A stretch of 64,000 nucleotides of DNA from an uncultured Muribaculaceae bacterium. Its GTDB lineage: Bacteria > Bacteroidota > Bacteroidia > Bacteroidales > Muribaculaceae. Location of the stretch: positions 18,306 to 82,305 of the forward strand of contig CAJUKD010000010.1 of assembly GCA_910587235.1 (NCBI GenBank), in the 5' to 3' direction. This document shows positions 43,650 through 50,498 of this stretch, one piece after another. Each line of letters opens with the position of its first letter. The stretch's first letter is position 1. The notes under the pieces are model-generated. The model searched no databases. It had not been told where the DNA came from and saw only the letters and a program-made list of their open reading frames with translations. A program made the translations under genes and the position numbers.

Positions 43650-44872
43650 TGTCGTCTACCGATTACACGCATGTGGGCTGTGGGATGGCGCAGGACAAGG
43701 CACGAAGCCTCGGTGAGCACGACGGCATCGGTGTTGCGCTGTCCGGAACGGCGAAGATCGAGGCTCTCGGCGCGGAAAGGCAGATGCGAATATTTGGTCA
43801 GATAATCCGGATCGATGATGAAACCGTCGTCGCTGTGGCCGCACTGGTCGAAAATCTCCGAGTGGACAATAAAGAGGCGTCCGAAATTGGTACGTATCTC
43901 GTTGAATTCTATGCCCCATTTCACGGTCGTGCTCTCGGCGCGCACACAGCGGTTCAGTGTGATTTTGCTGAGTTCCTCCATCATTCCGGTGCCGCAGATG
44001 AAAATCTTGCGGCGGTTGCCGCTGTTGCCCGTGAAAGCGTCGGAACAGAGTTCTATTAGGTCGCTTTCGGTAAGAGTGGACAGATTCAGGCTATGCTCCT
44101 TGCGGGCCTGGAACCAGATGCCTCCTGTGGTGTAGACCTGTTCGTTCTTCGCCGGATTGAACATTCGCGACTTGGCGCCGAATAGAAAGTTTTTCTCCAT
44201 GCCAAGACGCATGTCGATGACCGCGGCCTCCTCCTGGTCGGAAAAACTCCAACCTGTTTCCTTGTTGGCAATTTTGGCAAGAGTACTCTGCTCGATCTGC
44301 ATCTTGAAAATCTGGCAGTAGTTGTCGGATTTGCGCGGCACCACAGAGAACTGTCCGGTCTGCACGTCGAGTTCGGTGGCTGCGCGCCCCATGCGTATTA
44401 TCCTGGATCCGGCAGGTATCTCAGGCATGAATATCCCGCCTGAGGCGTCACGGGCAGAGTTGACAGGCGCCACCTCGATGCCTCCGCCGTTGTCCACACT
44501 GGCATAGACATAGAGCACCAACGGACTTTCCGATGCGTCGCCATCCGTTTTCGAAGGGACTTCGGGCACAAGCAGCGTTTCGCTGACTTCGAAAATACTG
44601 TTGTCGGCAGTCTGCAGACGATGGGTATAGATGTCGTCGCTGCGGCGTGTTCCTGTCTTGCCGCCGCAAGCCTGGGTGGAGGTCGTTTCTGTCGCTTTGG
44701 TATCGACCGTATAATAGTCGACAGTCATAGCCGATGCCTGACGTGCGGAACCGCAGCGCGACAGCTGGTCGATGGGTGTCGACATTGGGCGGATTTTTAC
44801 TATACGCTGGTCGACGGAGTTACGGAGCAGGCCGGGTGCCTGCGACTGCAGAAGTGAAGTTGTAGTAATCAT
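43646..44872 (-). CDS. Phage major capsid-like protein (SU10/DUF5309-like)
   Basis: The protein has 408 residues. The N-terminus (LLQSQAPGLLRNSVDQRIVKIRPMSTPIDQL) resembles that of SU10-type capsid proteins, which start with a short disordered arm. The body has CQIFKMQIEQSTLAKIANK, EEAAVIDMRLGMEKNFLFG, TTGGIWFQ, RKIFICGTGMMEELSKI and GIEFNEIRTNFGRLFIVHSE. This order is seen in SU10/DUF5309 major head proteins of the HK97 fold (recalled). The reading frame is complete, without stops or frameshifts, which argues for selection. No scaffold or protease gene is recognisable beyond the small upstream gene. Confidence 0.65.
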   Translation of the reverse strand: MITTTSLLQSQAPGLLRNSVDQRIVKIRPMSTPIDQLSRCGSARQASAMTVDYYTVDTKATETTSTQACGGKTGTRRSDDIYTHRLQTADNSIFEVSETLLVPEVPSKTDGDASESPLVLYVYASVDNGGGIEVAPVNSARDASGGIFMPEIPAGSRIIRMGRAATELDVQTGQFSVVPRKSDNYCQIFKMQIEQSTLAKIANKETGWSFSDQEEAAVIDMRLGMEKNFLFGAKSRMFNPAKNEQVYTTGGIWFQARKEHSLNLSTLTESDLIELCSDAFTGNSGNRRKIFICGTGMMEELSKITLNRCVRAESTTVKWGIEFNEIRTNFGRLFIVHSEIFDQCGHSDDGFIIDPDYLTKYSHLPFRAESLDLRRSGQRNTDAVVLTEASCLVLRHPTAHMRVIGRRQ

Positions 44873-44879
44873 TGTTTTT

Positions 44880-45133
44880 GTTTAGATGAGAGATTTGATA
44901 GTAGGGACATGCCGTGGCATGTCAGGGTTAGGGGTTAAGGTTGAAAGTTTAGAGTTTAGAGTTTAATGTTTAGAAAAGAGAGGAAAGATTAGAGAAGCGC
45001 ACTTAACGTAGGGACGTGCCGTGGCACGTCTGCTTCGAGAGTTGAGAGTTTAGATAGAGAGATTAGAGAGGGGCGAAGCTCCTCTACTTCTTATATCCCC
45101 ATCTTTACGTAGTTAGATGGGGAGGGGAGGGCG
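44880..45133 (-). repeat. Composite repeat B inside the phage-head-like cluster
   Basis: Contains palindromes at 44906-44923 (GACATGCCGTGGCATGTC) and 45013-45030 (GACGTGCCGTGGCACGTC), AT-rich arms, and an 8-bp hairpin AGAGGGGC/GCTCCTCT (45067-45085). A second 8-bp hairpin CCCCATCT/AGATGGGG with loop TTACGTAGTT lies at 45097-45122. The 44997-45054 part is almost identical to 47417-47473. It fills the 266-bp gap between the capsid-like gene and the small upstream gene. Confidence 0.82.
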
Positions 45134-45138
45134 GGTGG

Positions 45139-45363
45139 CTATTCGTCCCAGATGCTTGCCGGAATATTGGCAAGGAAAGAAGGGCAACTGTCCTCCACAT
45201 CGCCGTCGGACGCCCGGCCCGTGCGCTGCCGGAGTTCCGACTGATACATTCCTACACTGATGTCGCTGCCGCCGCCGACATCTGTCGCTGCGGAATCCGT
45301 TGTGTCCTGCGCAGGCTGTGGCTGCTCCTGCGGATGTGTTTCATTTTCTGTTCTGTCTGTCAT
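45139..45363 (-). CDS. Small acidic protein heading the phage-head-like cluster
   Basis: The protein has 74 residues, acidic and low-complexity (ENETHPQEQPQPAQDTTDSA), ending PSFLANIPASIWDE. It has no signal peptide. It is the first gene after the promoter element at 45426-45433. Small acidic proteins next to capsid genes can be scaffold or decoration proteins, but nothing in the sequence settles this. The coding call rests on its open frame, promoter and co-orientation. Confidence 0.5.
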   Translation of the reverse strand: MTDRTENETHPQEQPQPAQDTTDSAATDVGGGSDISVGMYQSELRQRTGRASDGDVEDSCPSFLANIPASIWDE

Positions 45364-45425
45364 AGAAATTAAAAATTTAAAGGTTATTTTCTGCAGGGAT
45401 CATTTGTTTTTGTCCTGCCGCAATG

Positions 45426-45433
45426 CAAAGTTA
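45426..45433 (-). promoter_or_regulatory. -7 promoter element of the phage-head-like cluster
   Basis: The minus strand reads TAACTTTG (TAnnTTTG), about 60 bases before the ATG at 45363. This is the host's housekeeping type. No -33 TTTG at the right spacing. Confidence 0.5.
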
Positions 45434-45555
45434 TGACGCATACAGGCCCTTTCGACACCGTTTCCACACTCGGTGCGCTTTAACATCCGTTCACAGCCCG
45501 AACCATTGTCACAAAAGCATTGTTATAACAGTAGTCCACAGCAATTTATCATCTT

Positions 45556-46284
45556 ATGCCCGCCGATTCACCGCTTAAAGGAAAAATACTCCCTCCGCTA
45601 CGAATGCTCGTTCTTGGAGCGTCGCTGGCTCTGATAGCCCTTATATCGCTCGATGTATTCTCTTCGGCTTCGGGACGCGTGGCCTTCGGCGAACAGGGAA
45701 GCCTTTACGCGCGTTTTCAGGTGTGGATATGCGTCGTCTACCTCGTCGACTTCTTCGGCGAGATGATTTTCTCACGCAGACCCCGGCACTATTTTGCGAC
45801 ACACCTCATCTTCCTGCTTGTGTCCGTTCCCTACCGCAGCTTAATCCATGCCGTGGGGGCGGAAGCGCTTTTCACCAACACATCCGGACTGTCCACCGTC
45901 CTGCACTACGTCCCGACTGTACGGGCGTGCATGGCTATGGCCATAGTGATGGGCTATGTGTCGAAGAACCGTATCATCGGTCTGTTTTCAAGCTATATGA
46001 GCATAGTGGTACTGTTGGTCTATTTCTCGTCGATGCTTTTCTACGAACGCGAAAGCGACATCAATCCGGGCATATCGGGCTACGGCGATTCGCTGTGGTG
46101 GTGCGTGATGCAGACCACCACACTGGGTGCCTCGGTCTACGCCATTACTCCTGTAGGCAAGGCGCTGGCAATGGTACTTTCAGTGTCGGGGATGCTTATG
46201 TTTCCGGTTTTCACGGTTTACCTTACCAGCATCGTCAAAAAATATATGGCGCCGAAACAGGTCGGGAAAGCGGAAAATAACTAA
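45556..46284 (+). CDS. Ion channel family protein with altered selectivity filter
   Basis: The protein has 242 residues with about six hydrophobic spans and no soluble domain. The last pair flanks a pore helix: GDSLWWCVMQTTTLGASVYAI then PVGKALAMVLSVSGMLMF. Voltage-gated-like K+ channels have TVGYG at this position; here the filter reads TLGAS, so potassium selectivity is not assured. It is divergent from the phage-head-like cluster (192 bp between starts) and 9 bp upstream of the DUF1573 gene. Confidence 0.8.
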   Translation: MPADSPLKGKILPPLRMLVLGASLALIALISLDVFSSASGRVAFGEQGSLYARFQVWICVVYLVDFFGEMIFSRRPRHYFATHLIFLLVSVPYRSLIHAVGAEALFTNTSGLSTVLHYVPTVRACMAMAIVMGYVSKNRIIGLFSSYMSIVVLLVYFSSMLFYERESDINPGISGYGDSLWWCVMQTTTLGASVYAITPVGKALAMVLSVSGMLMFPVFTVYLTSIVKKYMAPKQVGKAENN

Positions 46285-46293
46285 TTTTGCCCT

Positions 46294-47376
46294 ATGAAGA
46301 CTCTCAGACTGCTCGCCGCGGCAGCATACGCGGCGTTTCTTGCGCCGACCGCTTTAGCCGGACCGGCAATCACATGGCTTTCAAGCGTCCACGATTTCGG
46401 TGCGTTCGACGAGGATGACGGAATCGTCAGCTGCGAGATTCCTTATGTCAACAGCGGCGACTCCCCGCTGCTGCTGACCGGCGCCCGTGCCTCGTGCGGA
46501 TGCACCACTCCGCAAATAAGCCGCGAACCTCTCGCGCCCGGCGACACGGCCGCCATCGTAGTCAGCTTCGACCCCACCGGACGCCCCGGACGCTTCTCAA
46601 AAAAAATACGGATAAGTTCCAATACCGAACCGGCAACCTCGACCCTTGAAGTAAAAGGCGTTGTCGTAGGTTCGGCCTCGACTGTCGGACAGCGCTTTCC
46701 TGTCGATTTCGGCACACTTAAACTGCGCACCGGCGCCGTAATGGCCGGAGAAGTGACAAAGGGAAAAACCCAGACGGTATTTGTCGACGGCTACAACCGC
46801 TCGGCCCATGAAGTGCGTCCGCGCGTGGGCAATCTGCCTCCATACATAGGAGCCAACACCGCACCCGAAACCGTAGGCCCGGGCGAACAGTTTTCGCTGG
46901 TATTCTACTTCCACAGCGACCGATGCCCGCTCTACGGGCTTGTCAGCTCCACCGTGACGCTCGACGCCGGCGACGGCAGCGAACCCCGCGAACTGCCTGT
47001 GGTTGCCATGGTAAAAGAGGATTTTTCGAAGCTCTCCGACGCTGCACGCGCAAAAGCACCGGTGATACGCCCTGAAACCGACCGGCTGGATTTCGGCCGA
47101 CTCGACCGTCACCAGTCCGAAAAAACATCCCGCAGCATTACCCTGCGCAACGACGGACGTTCCCCGCTGCTGATACGCCGCGTCTACTCGGGCGACAAAG
47201 GCATAGAAGCCTCCGTATCCTCGGAAAAAATAAAAGCCGGAAAAACAGCTGTACTCACCTTGAATGTCGATCCTTCGCAGCTTCCCGGCGATATACTCAA
47301 CGCCCGTGTACAGGTAATCAGCAACGACCCTTCGGCTCCTGTAGTCACCATCCGCGCCGTCGGGGAGTTAAAATAG
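46294..47376 (+). CDS. DUF1573 domain secreted protein
   Basis: The protein has 360 residues. The signal peptide ends near ALAG, followed by the DUF1573 signature HDFGAFDEDDGIVSCEIPYVN, then ASCGCTTPQIS and GDTAAIVVSFDPTGRPGRF. Two further Ig-like repeats follow (about 130-240 and 265-360). Such proteins are periplasmic or surface proteins of unknown role in Bacteroidetes. It starts 9 nt after the channel gene and is probably co-transcribed. Confidence 0.88.
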   Translation: MKTLRLLAAAAYAAFLAPTALAGPAITWLSSVHDFGAFDEDDGIVSCEIPYVNSGDSPLLLTGARASCGCTTPQISREPLAPGDTAAIVVSFDPTGRPGRFSKKIRISSNTEPATSTLEVKGVVVGSASTVGQRFPVDFGTLKLRTGAVMAGEVTKGKTQTVFVDGYNRSAHEVRPRVGNLPPYIGANTAPETVGPGEQFSLVFYFHSDRCPLYGLVSSTVTLDAGDGSEPRELPVVAMVKEDFSKLSDAARAKAPVIRPETDRLDFGRLDRHQSEKTSRSITLRNDGRSPLLIRRVYSGDKGIEASVSSEKIKAGKTAVLTLNVDPSQLPGDILNARVQVISNDPSAPVVTIRAVGELK

Positions 47377-47377
47377 G

Positions 47378-47480
47378 GACGTGCCGTCAGGTTTAGGGTT
47401 GAAGATTTAAAGTTTAGAGAAGCGCACTTAACGTAGTGACGTGCCGTGGCACGTCTGCTTCGAGAGTAGAGAGTTTTAGA
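47378..47480 (-). repeat. Intergenic palindromic repeat after the DUF1573 gene
   Basis: Half palindrome GACGTGCCGT (47378-47387), AT arm (47405-47418), then AGCGCACTTAACGTAGTGAC and palindrome GACGTGCCGTGGCACGTC (47438-47455). 47417-47473 is almost identical to 44997-45054. Confidence 0.8.
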
Positions 47481-47505
47481 CGGATGTGTGATGGGAGAAT
47501 ACAGA

Positions 47506-47550
47506 AACAGCGACGGCTTCATTTTGGAAGCCGTCGCTGTTTTATTAATA
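47506..47550. terminator. Bidirectional intrinsic terminator between convergent genes
   Basis: A perfect 15-bp stem, AACAGCGACGGCTTC (47506-47520) with GAAGCCGTCGCTGTT (47527-47541) and a 6-nt loop, followed on the plus strand by TTTATTAATA and flanked by a weaker T-rich stretch on the minus strand. It serves the DUF1573 gene and the beta-helix lipoprotein gene. Confidence 0.88.
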
Positions 47551-47566
47551 TTATTCAGAAGATATT

Positions 47567-50296
47567 TCAATTCCAGACTGCGTCGCCGTCGAATCCGGGA
47601 ATATCGCAGCTGAACCAATAGTCGGTGCTTCCCGTCTTTTTGTTGCCGCTGATTTCAAGCGCCGGAGATGTTGCCTTCGTTCCTACGACAAGCATGCCCC
47701 ATGGCTCGCCACCGGCAAATGCTTTCATTTCACCGACATCGACAGTGTTGCCGGTCATGGCGAGCGAGTTTCCGGCAAAGGCTTTCACGCGGATGCCGTT
47801 CTCTTTGGCTCTTACAGAGTTGCCGCTGATGCGGAGAGATCCTTCGCCGTTCTCGGCCTTGATGCCGTCGCGGTTTGCGCCGATGATGGTGTTGCCACTG
47901 ATTTCCACATCACGGCCCCAGCTGCAATAGATGCCGTGATAAGGAGCGTCTACGACAGTGTTGCCTGTTATTATCACCTTTCCGCCGTAGTTCGACGGCA
48001 GATAGAAGCCGTTCGATGAAGAGGCGGCGCCGGAAGTAAAGCTGACTTTGTTGTCGCGCACGGCGATGTCGATAGTCTTGTCATGGTTTTCGCCGAAATT
48101 GCCCCAGATTGCGGGTTCTGTCATCCCTGTGAAATTACAGCCCTCTACAACAAATTTGTCGACCGTATTTATGCCATAGAGAATGTTGATGCCCTTTCCG
48201 GAAAAGTGGATGTTCTTAAAAGTCACGTTCTTCACATAGTCCGGAGTCTGGAATCCGGCAAGTGCGGCAGCTGATTCGGGCGAACCTTCGATTGTGAGGT
48301 TGACCAGACGGTCGTCGCCGTAAAGGCCGACAAGCTGAGGCCATTCGACTCCGTTGGGAACGCGGATGGTGATGTGTCCGCGCTCGTCGTTAGTGGTGCC
48401 CAGACGGATTTTTCCGACTTTGGCTTCGAGTGTAAGCACAAGGTCAGCGGTAGGATCGACCTGCGACAGGTCGATTTCTTCGGTGGGAACAGTCAGCGCC
48501 ATCTCGCCGCCGGCCGCAAGAGCGTCCGAAAGATTACCCACGACGGGATGCACGCCTTTGGTGGCAAGAGTGACAGCTGTAGCACTATTGTCGCCGTAGG
48601 CCATCAGAGGCTCACTCTGCGAGGCGGAACCGTCCCAGCCTATGATTTCGCCACGCATGGCTTTGATGGAATTGTAACTCTTGTAGCCGTTGGTGAAGTT
48701 CTGCGTCACTGTCGTATTCGATACCGTGCAGCCGGTGACCGTCGCACGGTTGCCGTTGGCAGCGCCCACGATACCGCCCACATGACGATAACCCTCGATT
48801 TCACAGCCGATGACACGGCAATCGGTGATTACGTCGCCGCTGACACTGTAGCCTACGATACCGCCTACTTTGTCGCCGTTATCGTATTCCGTACCTGTCC
48901 ATGCGGGAGCGGAAGTGACTGTAGAGTTGCGAAGTTCGCAATTCTCAACGAGGAAACCGACGTTCGACGACGAGAAACCGACGAATGCGCCTGCATAATG
49001 GTCGCTGACGATTGTGGCGTTCTCTATCGTCAGATTCTTTACTTCACCAGTCGACGAACCGAACAGGCCGGCCGAAGCGTAGTTGCCGCGCGAAGTGGCA
49101 TTGAGGTTCTTTATTACGTGGCCGCCTCCGTCGAATGTGCCGTCGAATGTTATGGATGGATAAGCATCGACATTGCCGGCGGGAGTCCACGGCTTGTTAC
49201 ACAGATCTATATCGGATTTAAGTATTACTGTATATCCGTTATAAGTCTTTCCTCTGTTGATATTGGCGGCAAAACCGGCCAGCTCCGCAGGAGAACTGAT
49301 TGTCACAGTCTTTGCAGCGTCGTCGGTCGGAGGTTCTTTCTCGCTTCCGTCCCAAACAAGGATATTATTTTCAGGCTCGAAAAAATCGGGCTTGACGTCT
49401 ATCGTAAGATCGAGGGACGATGTCAGCAATGCGCCGTAGATATTGGTGCGGTAGTTGCGCTGTACGGGCATAGAGGGTACTTCCACGGTGGAGGTGGCGC
49501 CGTCGGCAGAGTCGAAAGTGATCACGGCCGAGGCGTCCATCAGCTCGCGCTTGGCGGCCTGCACGTCGCTGCCTTCAAGTTCGATACCTGTCAGAAGATA
49601 GTTCATGGCAAGGAAGTCGTAGGCCTTGCCGTCGATCGTGTAGCTCTGGCCGGGGAGTTCCTCGGCGGTGAAGGTCACGTCTTCGGCTCCGTCGGCGATA
49701 CCGCTATACAGGTTGAGGCTGTTGCGTACGCCTTTGACTGTCACGTCGACTTTGGCGACGCTTGTGCCGGCAGCCTCGAGGGCTGTCAGGTCGGAGGTCA
49801 GGATATTGAACTGGGCGAAGGGTCGGCGAAGCTCGACGGGCTGCTGCATCGGGCCACTGATCTCAAGACCTTTGACTGCCTGGAAGAATGCGTCGCGGTT
49901 CTCGTTGTTGCCGCTGAGGTTTTCGTAGCTGACGGTCACGCCTTTGGCGGAGGAGCTGAAGGTGTAGGGGCTGCCTTCGGTGGCGTCTGCCCAGAAGATG
50001 AAGTCGTAGCTCTTGCCTTTGACCAGCTGCAGTGTCAGGGTGAACTGTGTGTTGCTGACAACGGTGGCCGCGGGGTCGCCTGCGACGTCTGAAGCGAATA
50101 CCACGTCGTCCTTGCCGGCTTCGTAGACTGCATAGTGCAGGGTCTTGGCTACTTCGCCGTCGCCGTAGGCACGGCTGCTGATGTTTGCCGGAAGTGTAGC
50201 TGTAAAGGTCACTGTGCCGTCGCCGCCGGGGACAGGTGCGGGAAACTCTTCGTTTGAGCAGGATGTCCACAGGGCAAGTGCGCCTATGGCTGCCAT
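47567..50296 (-). CDS. Fimbrillin-like and right-handed beta-helix lipoprotein
   Basis: The protein has 909 residues from ATG 50296. A lipobox-type WTSC occurs at residues 10-13. The N-terminal third (about 20-310) is fimbrillin-like (SSRAYGDG, YDFIFWADATEGSPY, LRRPFAQFNIL). The rest (about 330-909) is a parallel beta-helix with repeated short strands (VENCELRNSTVTS, ITDCRVIGCEIEG, VEGCNFTG, ISGNTIIGANRDGI). It is probably surface-exposed, perhaps binding or cleaving polysaccharide. The signal peptide lacks basic residues. An ATG at 50316 would add MKNPFL but is one base out of frame, so the true start may be frameshifted. Confidence 0.8.
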   Translation of the reverse strand: MAAIGALALWTSCSNEEFPAPVPGGDGTVTFTATLPANISSRAYGDGEVAKTLHYAVYEAGKDDVVFASDVAGDPAATVVSNTQFTLTLQLVKGKSYDFIFWADATEGSPYTFSSSAKGVTVSYENLSGNNENRDAFFQAVKGLEISGPMQQPVELRRPFAQFNILTSDLTALEAAGTSVAKVDVTVKGVRNSLNLYSGIADGAEDVTFTAEELPGQSYTIDGKAYDFLAMNYLLTGIELEGSDVQAAKRELMDASAVITFDSADGATSTVEVPSMPVQRNYRTNIYGALLTSSLDLTIDVKPDFFEPENNILVWDGSEKEPPTDDAAKTVTISSPAELAGFAANINRGKTYNGYTVILKSDIDLCNKPWTPAGNVDAYPSITFDGTFDGGGHVIKNLNATSRGNYASAGLFGSSTGEVKNLTIENATIVSDHYAGAFVGFSSSNVGFLVENCELRNSTVTSAPAWTGTEYDNGDKVGGIVGYSVSGDVITDCRVIGCEIEGYRHVGGIVGAANGNRATVTGCTVSNTTVTQNFTNGYKSYNSIKAMRGEIIGWDGSASQSEPLMAYGDNSATAVTLATKGVHPVVGNLSDALAAGGEMALTVPTEEIDLSQVDPTADLVLTLEAKVGKIRLGTTNDERGHITIRVPNGVEWPQLVGLYGDDRLVNLTIEGSPESAAALAGFQTPDYVKNVTFKNIHFSGKGINILYGINTVDKFVVEGCNFTGMTEPAIWGNFGENHDKTIDIAVRDNKVSFTSGAASSSNGFYLPSNYGGKVIITGNTVVDAPYHGIYCSWGRDVEISGNTIIGANRDGIKAENGEGSLRISGNSVRAKENGIRVKAFAGNSLAMTGNTVDVGEMKAFAGGEPWGMLVVGTKATSPALEISGNKKTGSTDYWFSCDIPGFDGDAVWN

Positions 50297-50498
50297 TGCA
50301 AGAAAGGGTTTTTCATTTCGGTTTAGTTTGTCGGTGAATATTTTATAGAAAATCGGCTGTTGATGCAGATAATTTGTGATTTCACAACACTGAAAGTGCG
50401 TATTTCACAGTATTTCAGCCACTAAAATAGCAATAACTATTGCGACATCTGCAATTTACGCCGCAAAATAATGTTAAAAACAAACGGGAATAATGTAA

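Noticed and set aside
46282..46289. TAATTTTG directly before the DUF1573 gene looked like a -7 promoter.
   Set aside because: It overlaps the TAA stop of the upstream channel gene and lies only 4 bases before the ATG, leaving no room for a leader. The 9-bp gap indicates co-transcription instead.
48374..50092. Long 572-codon plus-strand open frame opposite the beta-helix lipoprotein gene.
   Set aside because: It mirrors a GC-rich repetitive gene. The minus strand has the fimbrillin-like and beta-helix patterns; the plus-strand product shows no recognisable fold or start context.
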